Assembly: GCA_943789295.1 (NCBI GenBank) | Contig: CALSTO010000001.1 | Span: forward strand, 682,001-746,000 | Source of the DNA: MAG-121220-bin8 sp002700465 | GTDB lineage: Bacteria > Bacteroidota > Bacteroidia > Flavobacteriales > Flavobacteriaceae | Length of the DNA: 64,000 nt | Direction: 5' to 3' | In this document: piece by piece, positions 8,374 to 17,499 of the stretch | Layout: each line of letters begins with the position of its first letter | Numbering within the stretch: position 1 is the stretch's first letter | Position numbers and translations under genes: made by a program | Notes under the pieces: generated by a model | Database searches by the model: none | Told to the model about the DNA's origin: nothing | What the model saw: only the letters and a program-made list of their open reading frames with translations

Positions 8374-9837
8374 TTAAGCTTTCTTAATTTCAAGTTTCTT
8401 GATTTTATAATTAAATCCTGCTACTATTAATGTCATAAAGAAACTTAACCAATTAAATATAGCGTAAAAGAAGTAATCTAATACACTAACACCTAAAACT
8501 CCAGATTGATAAGCACCACAGCTATTCCAAGGAATTAATACAGATGTTACTGTTCCAGTATCCTCCAAGGTTCTACTTAAATTTTCAGGTGCTAAATTTT
8601 TTTCTTTAAATGCTTTTTCAAACATTTTACCTGGTATTACAATAGCTAAATATTGATCTGATGTGGTTAGGTTAATTGCTAAACAACTTCCTGCAGTACT
8701 TGCAAATAAAGAAAAAGTTGATTTGCCTAAGTTTAATAAAGATGTTGTTATTGTTTTTAAAGCACCAATTGATTCCATGACTCCTCCAAAAACCATTGCA
8801 CTAATTACTAACCATATTGTATTCATCATTCCCAGCATTCCTCCACTTGTAAACAGATCATTTAATTCAGAATTACCAGATTCAATATTTGTATCTACAG
8901 TAATTGAATTAATAATAGCACTGTATGCACCTTCAAATGTTAATGAATTAGAATCTGATAATTGGGTTAAAATATCTTGCTGAAAAATAAGAGCAAATAT
9001 TGCTCCCAAAATTGTTCCAGTAAACAAAGCAATTATAGGAGGTGTTTTTTTTATAATTAATACAATTACGATAAAGGGGACTATAAATATTAAGGGTGTA
9101 ATATTAAAAGTTTGATTAATTGCTTCAAGTAAAACAGTATTATCAGTCGGTCCAGATGAAATCATGTAAAAGTTTAAAATAATAAATATTATAAGACTAA
9201 TTGAGATTGTTGGAACTGTAGTTATTGTTAAATATTTTATATGAGTAAATAAATCTGATCCAGAAATTGCTGGGGCAAGATTTGTTGTATCACTTAAAGG
9301 AGATAATTTATCTCCAAAATAAGCTCCTGAAATAATTGCTCCTGCTGACATTTCTACAGGAATACCTATTGCTTTAGAAATACCAATTAATGCAATTCCA
9401 ACTGTTGCAGATGTTGTCCAACTACTTCCAGTTGCGATTGAAATAATTGCACAAATAATTAAACATGATGGAAGAAAAATTGATGGATGAAGTATGTTTA
9501 GACCATAATAAATCATTGAAGGTATAATACCACTTATTAACCACGTACCCGATAATGCACCAACAAAAAGTAAAATGACTATTGCACCTGTAACAGATTT
9601 TAAATTTTCAGCAACTTGACTCATCATATTACTAAACTTAAATCCCTTAAAAACACCTAACCCAATTCCAGCTGCAGCTCCAAGAAGAAGAATAAACTGA
9701 TTGGAGCCTCCCATAGCATCATCCCCATATACATAAACATTAAATGATAAAAATATTATTAAAAGAAGTATTGGAAACAATGACTCATTTAATGATAAAT
9801 TGATTTTTTTTTGATTTTTTTTATCTGTTTTTGCCAT
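8374..9837 (-). CDS. nhaC: Na+/H+ antiporter of the NhaC family
   Basis: A 487-residue inner-membrane protein with about eleven or twelve hydrophobic segments. Motifs of the NhaC/ArsB-type antiporters are visible: GSSWTTSATVGIALIGISKA, GAYFGDKLSPLSDTTNLAPA (about 175-195) and, near the C terminus, TSDQYLAIVIPGKMF and IPWNSCGAYQSGVLGV. It would exchange sodium for protons, which fits a marine lifestyle. The gene stands 40 bases upstream of ftsK on the same strand, and may be its own unit. Confidence 0.9.
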   Translation of the reverse strand: MAKTDKKNQKKINLSLNESLFPILLLIIFLSFNVYVYGDDAMGGSNQFILLLGAAAGIGLGVFKGFKFSNMMSQVAENLKSVTGAIVILLFVGALSGTWLISGIIPSMIYYGLNILHPSIFLPSCLIICAIISIATGSSWTTSATVGIALIGISKAIGIPVEMSAGAIISGAYFGDKLSPLSDTTNLAPAISGSDLFTHIKYLTITTVPTISISLIIFIILNFYMISSGPTDNTVLLEAINQTFNITPLIFIVPFIVIVLIIKKTPPIIALFTGTILGAIFALIFQQDILTQLSDSNSLTFEGAYSAIINSITVDTNIESGNSELNDLFTSGGMLGMMNTIWLVISAMVFGGVMESIGALKTITTSLLNLGKSTFSLFASTAGSCLAINLTTSDQYLAIVIPGKMFEKAFKEKNLAPENLSRTLEDTGTVTSVLIPWNSCGAYQSGVLGVSVLDYFFYAIFNWLSFFMTLIVAGFNYKIKKLEIKKA

Positions 9838-9903
9838 CTAGCTAATATATAATTTAGTTCAATTAAAAAGGTAATTGATTTATGAAATAAATTAAAACAT
9901 TTG

Positions 9904-9911
9904 TATTTTTG
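9904..9911 (+). promoter_or_regulatory. Candidate -7 box (TATTTTTG) for lpdA
   Basis: The octamer fits TAnnTTTG and lies 11 bases before the ATG, giving a very short leader. No TTG at the usual -33 spacing is present. Confidence 0.4.
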
Positions 9912-9922
9912 AAAAAAAAAGT

Positions 9923-11317
9923 ATGGAACATTTTGATGTCGTTGTAATAGGTTCTGGACCTGGTGGATACGTTTGCGCTATAAGATGTGCGCAGTTAGGA
10001 ATGAAAACAGCTATTATTGAAAAATACAATACATTAGGAGGTACCTGTCTAAACGTCGGATGTATTCCATCAAAATCATTATTAGATTCTTCTCATCATT
10101 ACCATGAGGCTTTACATAATTTTTCAACCCACGGAATAGAAATTGATGGTAGTATTAAAGTGGATTTAAATAAAATGATTTCTAGAAAAAATTTAGTTGT
10201 AGATCAGACTACTAAAGGAATTGACTATTTAATGTCTAAAAACAAAATTAAAGTTTTTAATGGCATTGGGTCTTTTGAAAATAATCAAGTCATTAACATT
10301 GAAGATGCTGATAAAATAAAATTTAATAACGCTATTATAGCTACTGGATCTAAACCAATTTCATTACCTTTTGCTAAGATCGATAAGGATAGAATTATCT
10401 CATCAACTGAAGCTTTAAAACTAAAAGAAATACCAAAAAAACTAATTGTAATTGGTGGAGGTGTAATCGGACTTGAACTGGGTCAAGTTTACAGTAGGCT
10501 TGGATCAGAGGTTTCGGTTATTGAGTATTCTGACAAAATAACTCCTTTTATGGATGGTTCTGTTTCTAAAGAACTGTTAAGAATATTTAAGAAGCAAAAA
10601 ATTAAATTTTATTTATCTCACAAAGTAACTTCAGTGAAATCTGAAAACAATTCCATCAATGTAACTGCTGAAGATTCAAATGGATCAAATGTTAATTTTG
10701 AAGGAGATTATTGTCTTGTTTCTGTGGGTAGAAAACCTTATACTGATGGACTAAATCTTAGTTCAGTTGGAATAAATACTAATGCTAAAGGTCAAATCGA
10801 AGTAAATGATAAACTTCAAACTAACATTAAAAATATATATGCAATTGGAGATGTCATAAAAGGGCCTATGTTAGCACATAAGGCTGAGGAGGAAGGAGTT
10901 TTAGTAGCCGAAATACTAGCAAAACAAAAGCCCCATATTAATTATAATTTAATTCCAAACGTTATATATACTTGGCCAGAAGTAGCGTCTGTTGGTAAAA
11001 CTCAAGAGCAATTAGCTAGTGAAGGAATTGAATTTAAAACTGGACAATTTCCTATGAGAGCTTTAGGTAGAGCAAGAGCAAGTATGGATATTGATGGTTT
11101 TGTTAAGATTTTAGCAGATAAAAAAACTGATGAAATTCTTGGTGTTCATATTATTGGTGCAAGAGCAGCTGATTTAATTGCTGAAGCTGTAACTGCGATG
11201 GAATTTAGAGCTTCTGCTGAAGATATTTCTAGAATGAGTCATTCCCATCCAACTTATGCTGAAGCCATTAAAGAAGCTGCGTTAGCAGCAACAGAAAATA
11301 GAGCTCTCCACATTTAA
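9923..11317 (+). CDS. lpdA: Dihydrolipoyl dehydrogenase (E3)
   Basis: A 464-residue flavoprotein disulfide reductase. It has the FAD-binding GSGPGGYVCAI at 10-20, the redox-active disulfide in GGTCLNVGCIPSK (Cys42 and Cys47), an NAD-binding GGGVIGLELG near 178-187, and the C-terminal HSHPTYAEAIKEAA with the His-Glu pair of the partner subunit's active site. It reoxidises lipoyl groups of 2-oxoacid dehydrogenase complexes or the glycine cleavage system, so it is a functional partner of the E1 gene at the right end of the window. Its stop codon overlaps argH by the four bases TTAA. Confidence 0.96.
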   Translation: MEHFDVVVIGSGPGGYVCAIRCAQLGMKTAIIEKYNTLGGTCLNVGCIPSKSLLDSSHHYHEALHNFSTHGIEIDGSIKVDLNKMISRKNLVVDQTTKGIDYLMSKNKIKVFNGIGSFENNQVINIEDADKIKFNNAIIATGSKPISLPFAKIDKDRIISSTEALKLKEIPKKLIVIGGGVIGLELGQVYSRLGSEVSVIEYSDKITPFMDGSVSKELLRIFKKQKIKFYLSHKVTSVKSENNSINVTAEDSNGSNVNFEGDYCLVSVGRKPYTDGLNLSSVGINTNAKGQIEVNDKLQTNIKNIYAIGDVIKGPMLAHKAEEEGVLVAEILAKQKPHINYNLIPNVIYTWPEVASVGKTQEQLASEGIEFKTGQFPMRALGRARASMDIDGFVKILADKKTDEILGVHIIGARAADLIAEAVTAMEFRASAEDISRMSHSHPTYAEAIKEAALAATENRALHI

Positions 11318-12597
11318 GTTAATACCTTTTTCATTTTAAGTTTTATCTCTTTTAAACAAAGATTTCCAATACTACCTTTTAAGGAATGATTAATGTCTTT
11401 TTTTGGAATATAATTATCATTTTTAATATCATCGGATATTTTTAAGTAAGCATCTCTAAATGAATAGCCATTATTTACTAATTCATTCAAATTTTCGACA
11501 GAATATATGTACTTATATTTTTCATCTTCTAAAATATTTTTTCTGATTTTGATTTTTTTTATGGAATAGTTTAATATTTCTAAACAGTTTTTAATGTCAA
11601 TAATTGACTCTATTACTTTCCCTTTATACAACTGTAAATCTCTGTGATATCCGCTCGTTAAGTTAATAGAAATAGCATTAAATTCACTTATTAGAGATTG
11701 TATGATATTACATTTACCTCTAATTAGTTCAAACACATCTGGATTTTTTTTATGAGGCATTATACTTGAACCAGTTGTGACATCCTCTGGGAATGATATA
11801 AAATTTAATTCTTGAGCCATGAAAAAACAAATGTCAGCTGAAAATTTTGATAAGGTACTAGCTAATGAACCTATTGCAATTGCAACGGATTTTTCAACTT
11901 TTCCTCTATTCATTTGAGAAGATATTACATTGTACTTCAATTCATTAAATCCTAATTCTTTTGTTGTAAAATCTCTATCAATTTTAAATGAACTTCCATA
12001 CCCTGCTGCACTTCCAAGTGGATTTTGATCATTAATTTTAAAAGCAGTATTTAAATATAATACATCATCAATCAATGTTTCTGCATATGAGGAGAACCAT
12101 AAACCAAAAGATGAGGGCATAGCTACTTGTAGATGAGTGTATCCTGGTAGCAAAAGATGTTTGTTTTTTTCAGCGAGATCAATCAAAGTATTAAATAAAC
12201 TAATAGTTAGAAGTTTAATTTGATGTATTTCATTTTTCAAATATAGCTGTGTTGCAACTAATACTTGATCATTTCTAGACCTCCCTGTATGAATTTTCTT
12301 TCCAATTACACCTAACTTTTTAACAAGTAAAGATTCTATTTTTGAATGTACATCCTCATAATTATTCTCAATTATAAATTTTCCAATCTTGATATCGTTA
12401 TTAATTAAATTTAATTCCGAAATGATTTTATCAAGTTCAGAATGAGTTAAAACCTCAATACTATGTAACATTTTTGCGTGAGCAATAGTAGCCTTAATAT
12501 CATATTTAGCTATAAAAAGATCATAGAACCTGTCTTTTCCAACAGTAAATTTTTCAATTTTTAGATTTAAGTTATCTTCTTTGTTCCAAAGTTTCAT
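11314..12597 (-). CDS. argH: Argininosuccinate lyase
   Basis: Splits argininosuccinate into arginine and fumarate, the last step of the pathway. The 427-residue protein shows the fumarase/aspartase fold signatures: HTGRSRNDQV near 101-110, the TGYTHLQ-type segment LPGYTHLQVAMPSS near 150, and the flexible catalytic loop GSSIMPHKKNPD with its serine. It is a little shorter than the 450-460 residues usual in other bacteria. It is the last gene of the arginine operon, two bases after argE. Confidence 0.95.
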   Translation of the reverse strand: MKLWNKEDNLNLKIEKFTVGKDRFYDLFIAKYDIKATIAHAKMLHSIEVLTHSELDKIISELNLINNDIKIGKFIIENNYEDVHSKIESLLVKKLGVIGKKIHTGRSRNDQVLVATQLYLKNEIHQIKLLTISLFNTLIDLAEKNKHLLLPGYTHLQVAMPSSFGLWFSSYAETLIDDVLYLNTAFKINDQNPLGSAAGYGSSFKIDRDFTTKELGFNELKYNVISSQMNRGKVEKSVAIAIGSLASTLSKFSADICFFMAQELNFISFPEDVTTGSSIMPHKKNPDVFELIRGKCNIIQSLISEFNAISINLTSGYHRDLQLYKGKVIESIIDIKNCLEILNYSIKKIKIRKNILEDEKYKYIYSVENLNELVNNGYSFRDAYLKISDDIKNDNYIPKKDINHSLKGSIGNLCLKEIKLKMKKVLT

Positions 12598-12599
12598 GA

Positions 12600-13655
12600 T
12601 TATATTATTTTGTTTAATAGTTGAATGTATAATGGTATTGCATTTTTAATTTCTTCAATAAATATATATTCATCTGCACTGTGAGACCTTAACGAATCGC
12701 CAGGACCTATTTTAACAGATGGAAAAGAAATTTTTGACTGATCTGATAGAGTAGGAGATCCATATTTATCTATCCCAATTGAATTAGCTGCTAATACAAT
12801 TGGATGATTATTAGAAATAGATGATGAATTAAGATTTAATGATCTAGGAATTATTTCACATGGTGAATCTATTTTTAAAATATCATATATCTCTTGATTT
12901 GTATAACAATCGTTTACTCTTACATCTAAAACTAATTTTAGTTCAGAAGGAACGACATTATGCTGGTTTCCAGATTGTATCTGAGTTACAGTAGCTTTTA
13001 CATCACCTAAAAACTCGGATTTTTTATCGAATTTTAATTTTTTTATCCAGTTAAGAACTTGTATTGATTTTATAATTGGATTATCATTGTTTTTGTGCGC
13101 TGCATGACTAGAAGTACCTTTAATTTTCATATCAAAGACTATTAATCCTCTCTCAGCAATTGCCATTTTCATTAACGTTGGTTCTCCAATTATTGCAAAA
13201 TTAATTTTTGGAAGAATTGGAATAATTGAAGCTATTCCATTTTCACCAGAACATTCTTCTTCAGCTGAAGCAAGGAGTATTAAATTATATTTTAGATCTT
13301 TTTTGTTATAATAATATGTAAAAACTGCAATTAGTGAAACTAAAGCTCCACCAGCATCATTACTTCCAAGTCCGTAAAGTTTACCATTCTCTATCTTACT
13401 ATTAAAAGGATCATTTTTATATCCTTTATTTGGTTTGACTGTATCATGGTGAGAATTCAGTAGTATAGTGGGTTTATTTGAGTCGTAAAATTTATTGAGA
13501 GCATATATGTTATTTTGATTTCTTTTAAATTCTATTTTATGCGATTTGAACCATTTTTCTATTCTATTGCCTGTTTTAATTTCATTAAAAGAATAGGATT
13601 CAATTTTTATTAAATCCTCTAGTAGTTGAATTGCATTGTTAGTTAAATCATTCAT
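12600..13655 (-). CDS. argE: M20 family deacylase, acyl-citrulline or acyl-ornithine deacylase
   Basis: A 351-residue metal-dependent deacylase. The zinc ligands are visible in NSHHDTVKP (His69, Asp71), LGSNDAGGA (Asp100) and ASAEEECSGENG (Glu133-Glu134). A dimerisation insert follows (RGLIVFDMKIKGTSSHAA). In this operon the transcarbamylase is the acyl-ornithine type, so the likely substrate is an N-acylated citrulline (acetyl or succinyl), which is released as citrulline for argG. Its start overlaps the argB stop by one base. The acyl group is inferred from the partner enzymes, not read from this protein. Confidence 0.88.
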   Translation of the reverse strand: MNDLTNNAIQLLEDLIKIESYSFNEIKTGNRIEKWFKSHKIEFKRNQNNIYALNKFYDSNKPTILLNSHHDTVKPNKGYKNDPFNSKIENGKLYGLGSNDAGGALVSLIAVFTYYYNKKDLKYNLILLASAEEECSGENGIASIIPILPKINFAIIGEPTLMKMAIAERGLIVFDMKIKGTSSHAAHKNNDNPIIKSIQVLNWIKKLKFDKKSEFLGDVKATVTQIQSGNQHNVVPSELKLVLDVRVNDCYTNQEIYDILKIDSPCEIIPRSLNLNSSSISNNHPIVLAANSIGIDKYGSPTLSDQSKISFPSVKIGPGDSLRSHSADEYIFIEEIKNAIPLYIQLLNKII

Positions 13656-14431
13656 TACAATATTATTTTAGTACAATCTTTAGTGGTCTTTATTAAGTCA
13701 TGATTTCCAATAAAAATATTATTCACCCCATTATTTAAAGCATAGAAGCAATTTTCTATTTTAGGTATCATTCCATCATAAATGATTTTATTTTTTTTTA
13801 GTTTTTTATATTCATTTTTACTAATTACCTTTTTTAAACTTAAATCATCTGTTTCATCAGTTAAAACACCAGGTTTATCAAAACAGTATTTTAATGTTAC
13901 ATCAAAGTATTTTGATAGTTTTATTGAGATTTCAGATGCTATACTATCTGCATTAGTATTTAGTAATTGACCAGATCCATTGTGAGTTAGTGAACAAATA
14001 ATTGGTGAAATTTTCAATTTTAATAATTGATTAATAAAATTAATATTTACACTTACAATATCTCCAACCAATCCATAATCAATTTTTTCTATCTCCCTCA
14101 TTTTAGATGTAATCAAATTTGCATCCGCACCACAAAGACCAATAGCATTACAATTAAATTTTTGAAGAATTGAAACTATATTTTTATTTATTAATCCAGC
14201 ATAAGTCATTACAGCAACATCTAAAGTGTTTGAGTCAGTTATTCTTCTTCCCTCTATCATTTTTACTGGAATTCCAAGTTTAATCATATAATTTGATGCA
14301 ATAATACCTCCACCATGAACTAATAATTTTGATCCCTCAATCTTAGAATAATTTTTTAAAAAAATTTCAAATAATTTTCTTTCATTTAATATTCCTCCTC
14401 CAACTTTTATAATTGTTAATTTATTTTTCAT
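13655..14431 (-). CDS. argB: N-acylglutamate kinase
   Basis: A 258-residue amino-acid kinase family protein. The N-terminal KVGGGILNE and LLVHGGGIIAS bind the nucleotide phosphates, and LLNTNADSIASEIS plus a C-terminal DGMIPKIENCFYALNNGV complete the acetylglutamate kinase pattern. It phosphorylates N-acetyl- or N-succinylglutamate on the gamma carboxyl. There is no N-terminal extension of the type found in arginine-inhibited hexameric enzymes, so feedback control may act elsewhere. It overlaps argF' by 11 bases and argE by one. Confidence 0.93.
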   Translation of the reverse strand: MKNKLTIIKVGGGILNERKLFEIFLKNYSKIEGSKLLVHGGGIIASNYMIKLGIPVKMIEGRRITDSNTLDVAVMTYAGLINKNIVSILQKFNCNAIGLCGADANLITSKMREIEKIDYGLVGDIVSVNINFINQLLKLKISPIICSLTHNGSGQLLNTNADSIASEISIKLSKYFDVTLKYCFDKPGVLTDETDDLSLKKVISKNEYKKLKKNKIIYDGMIPKIENCFYALNNGVNNIFIGNHDLIKTTKDCTKIIL

Positions 14432-15371
14432 TACTAATTAATTCTTTTAAAATAGTTTGAGTCGCATATGTTCTATTATTGGCCTGCTGAATAACAAGTG
14501 ATTTATTTGAGTCTAATACCGAGTCTGTCACCACCACATTTCTTCTTACTGGAAGACAATGCATGAAAAATGCATTGTTAGTTAATCTCATTTTGTGTTC
14601 ATTGATAATCCATGAGTCATCATTTAAAAGCACTTTACCATACTGGTCATAACTAGACCAATTTTTAGCATAAATAAAATCAGCATTTTTAAAAGCTAAT
14701 TCTTGATCGTTTATTATTTGAATTCCCTCTGTAATTTTTTTATTTAAATCATATCCTTTGGGATTTGTAATAGTCAAGTCATAGTTATTGATTTTACACA
14801 TATTTATAAATGAATTAGCTACAGCATGAGGAAGAGACTTTGGATGGGGAGCCCATGATAACACTATTTTAGGTTTATTGGAATTTTTATTTTCATTAAT
14901 CGTAGCAGCATCAGCAAGTGCTTGAAGTGGATGTGCAACAGAACTTTCTAAGTTTAAAATAGGAATAGACGCATATTTGACAAAAGAATTAATTATTTTA
15001 TCACTATTATCATTTTGTTTATCTTTCAATTCAGCAAATGCTCTAATTCCTAAAATGTCACAATATTGAGATATTACTTTAGCTGCATCTTTTACATGCT
15101 CTGCTTTCTTTCCTGACATAATAATATTTTCATCAAATTCAAGTTGCCACCCATCATCCTTAAAGTTCATTACAATAGACTTAAATCCAAGATTCATTGC
15201 TGCCTTTTGTGTACTTAGTCTAGTTCTAAGACTTGGATTAAAAAATAAAAGACCTAAAACTTTATTTTTTCCAACAAAACTTAAGTCTGTCGAATTATTT
15301 TTATGTTTATTGATATCATTCAATAAATACTGATAATCAATTATATCTCTCGAGTTTATAAAGTTTCTCAT
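14421..15371 (-). CDS. argF': N-acylornithine carbamoyltransferase (probably N-succinylornithine type)
   Basis: Transfers the carbamoyl group to an acylated ornithine. The 316-residue protein has the carbamoyl-phosphate motif FFNPSLRTR (43-51) and the carbamoyltransferase HCLPVRR motif near 270. As in the acyl-ornithine class, DGWQLEF with Trp75 replaces the SMG loop of classical OTCases. The residue reported to set acetyl versus succinyl specificity aligns with Ala90 in GKKAEHV. From memory, succinyl enzymes have Pro here and acetyl enzymes Glu, and replacing Glu with small residues favours succinylornithine. A succinyl substrate is therefore more likely. The start overlaps the argD stop in an ATGA arrangement. 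Confidence 0.93.
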   Translation of the reverse strand: MRNFINSRDIIDYQYLLNDINKHKNNSTDLSFVGKNKVLGLLFFNPSLRTRLSTQKAAMNLGFKSIVMNFKDDGWQLEFDENIIMSGKKAEHVKDAAKVISQYCDILGIRAFAELKDKQNDNSDKIINSFVKYASIPILNLESSVAHPLQALADAATINENKNSNKPKIVLSWAPHPKSLPHAVANSFINMCKINNYDLTITNPKGYDLNKKITEGIQIINDQELAFKNADFIYAKNWSSYDQYGKVLLNDDSWIINEHKMRLTNNAFFMHCLPVRRNVVVTDSVLDSNKSLVIQQANNRTYATQTILKELISNEK

Positions 15372-16495
15372 GATAATTCTATTTTTAATGCATCGTAAAG
15401 TTTATCTATATGCTTTTTTTCGATATTCAACGGAGGAAGAATTCTTAACAAATTCTTATTTGCACTTCCTCCAGTGAAAATTTTATGTTTAAAAATTAAA
15501 TTCTTTCTTAATTCAGAAGCTTCGAAATCAAATTCTAAGCCTAACATAAGTCCTCTTCCTTTAATTTTTTTTACTGATTTAATTAATGAAATTTTTTCTC
15601 TAAAATAATTTTCTAATGACTTTGAATTTTGTAATAAGTTTTCATTTTTAATAGTATTTAATACAGCTAAAACTGCTGTACAAGCCAAATGGTTTCCTCC
15701 AAATGTTGTTCCTAACATACCATAATTTGATTTTATATGATCTTTAATTAAAATTCCACCAACAGGGAAACCATTACCCATTCCTTTGGCAATACAAATT
15801 ATATCAGGCTCAATATCATGCTTTTGAAACGCAAAAAAATCACCTGTTCTTCCAAATCCAGATTGAACTTCATCTGCTATTAGACAAGTATTATATTTTT
15901 TACATTGTTTTGAAATGTATTTAACAAATTCAGTTTCTGGTTCATCTAATCCTCCAACGCCTTGAATTGATTCAAAAATTACTGAACATACATCTCCTTT
16001 AGAAATTTCTTTTTTGAAATTTTTTTTATCATTGAAATCTAGAAATGTTACATTTATTTCTTCATTTAACTTTGATTTAATATTATGATTATCTGTAATA
16101 CTTAATGCTGCGTTACTTCTTCCATGAAAAGAATTTTTAAATGCTATTATTCTAGATTTTTTAGTGTAAAATGATGCAACTTGAAGGGCATTTTCATTTG
16201 ATTCTGCACCACTATTAGTCATAAAAAGATTATAATCATTACAATTAGATTGAATTTTAATCTCATTAGCAACACTTAATTGCAATTCATTTATAATATA
16301 ATTAGAGTAAAACCCAATATTGTTTAATTGATTTGTTAATGCTTTGACATATTTTGGATGACTATGTCCTATTGATATTACTGCATGACCACCATACAGA
16401 TCCAAATATTTTGTTCCATTTTTTTCATATACATAACACATCTTTCCATGTGATGGTGTAATTTGATACAAAGGGTAAACATTGAATAAACTCAT
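15368..16495 (-). CDS. argD: Acylornithine aminotransferase
   Basis: A class III PLP aminotransferase of 375 residues. NSGAESNENA at 94-103 and FHGRSNAAL near 123 bind the cofactor phosphate, IADEVQSGFGRTG near 206-218 holds the cofactor Asp, and Lys237 in CIAKGMGNGFP is the Schiff-base lysine. It makes N-acylornithine from the semialdehyde and glutamate. It ends in a four-base overlap with argF' and begins 11 bases after argC. Confidence 0.94.
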   Translation of the reverse strand: MSLFNVYPLYQITPSHGKMCYVYEKNGTKYLDLYGGHAVISIGHSHPKYVKALTNQLNNIGFYSNYIINELQLSVANEIKIQSNCNDYNLFMTNSGAESNENALQVASFYTKKSRIIAFKNSFHGRSNAALSITDNHNIKSKLNEEINVTFLDFNDKKNFKKEISKGDVCSVIFESIQGVGGLDEPETEFVKYISKQCKKYNTCLIADEVQSGFGRTGDFFAFQKHDIEPDIICIAKGMGNGFPVGGILIKDHIKSNYGMLGTTFGGNHLACTAVLAVLNTIKNENLLQNSKSLENYFREKISLIKSVKKIKGRGLMLGLEFDFEASELRKNLIFKHKIFTGGSANKNLLRILPPLNIEKKHIDKLYDALKIELS

Positions 16496-16506
16496 TTTAA
16501 TATTTA

Positions 16507-17499
16507 TTAAAAGATTGATGATTTTAGTTTTAATCCTTCAGTTTCATTTAATCCAAACATTAAATTCATATTTTGAATGGCTTGCCCAGATGCTCCTTTT
16601 AATAAATTATCGATAATTGAAGTAATTATTAATTTTCCATTTAATAATGACAGATGAAGAATGCACTTATTAGTATTAATTACTTGCTTTAAATTGATTT
16701 CATTTTCTGAAATTATTACAAAGGGATGATCGTTATAAAATTCATTATAAATTTTCTTAATATCATTTATTTTAGATTCACAATCAAAATAACTTGTTGA
16801 AAAAATACCTCTGGTAAAACTTCCCCTGACAGGGATAAAATTTAGATAGTATTTATTCATTGATTTTTTGTTGAATGAATATTTAATTTCATCAAGATGT
16901 TGGTGATTAAATTCTTTATATGACGATACATTATTATTCCTCCAACTGAAATGAGTAGTGTTAGTTGGTATTATTCCTGCTCCTGTACTTCCAGTAATTG
17001 CGTTTGAATGTATTTCACCATTTATAATGTTTGAATTAATTGAAGGTAATAAAGCTAATTGTAGTGCTGTGGCAAAACATCCAGGGTTTGCTATATTTTT
17101 TGAGGATTTAATCAGTTTTTTCTGTAATTCAGGCAACCCATAAGTGAAATTTCTTGTATTCTTTCCTATTGTAATAGATTTCTCTAATCTAAAATCTTGA
17201 CTTAAATCAATGATTTTAGTTTTTGGAACAATTGAATTTTCTAATAAAAACTTGTATGACTTACCATGACCCTGGCAAAGAAAAATTACATCACTTTCTT
17301 TAACTGAATTAGTAAACTCAATATTAATTTCACCAATTAAATCAGTATAAACATCACTAACTAATTTACCATTGTTAGTTGTACTGTATGCAAATACTAA
17401 CTCAACACCCTCATGATTAACTAATAGTCTTAAAAGTTCTCCTCCGGTGTATCCAGATGCTCCAACTATACCTGCTTTAATTTTATTTTTTATTGACAT
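16507..17499 (-). CDS. argC: N-acylglutamyl-phosphate reductase
   Basis: A 330-residue NADPH-dependent reductase. GIVGASGYTGGELLR at 10-24 is the dinucleotide-binding loop, and the catalytic Cys141 sits in NIANPGCFATALQLALLP. The conserved HFSWRNNNVSSYKEFNHQHLDEI segment follows, with the His needed for hydride transfer. It overlaps argG by 17 bases, so translation of the two genes is probably coupled. Confidence 0.95.
   Translation of the reverse strand: MSIKNKIKAGIVGASGYTGGELLRLLVNHEGVELVFAYSTTNNGKLVSDVYTDLIGEINIEFTNSVKESDVIFLCQGHGKSYKFLLENSIVPKTKIIDLSQDFRLEKSITIGKNTRNFTYGLPELQKKLIKSSKNIANPGCFATALQLALLPSINSNIINGEIHSNAITGSTGAGIIPTNTTHFSWRNNNVSSYKEFNHQHLDEIKYSFNKKSMNKYYLNFIPVRGSFTRGIFSTSYFDCESKINDIKKIYNEFYNDHPFVIISENEINLKQVINTNKCILHLSLLNGKLIITSIIDNLLKGASGQAIQNMNLMFGLNETEGLKLKSSIF

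Noticed and set aside
8663..8983. Plus-strand frame of 106 codons inside nhaC
   Set aside because: It lies wholly within a well-supported antiporter gene, and its product resembles no family.
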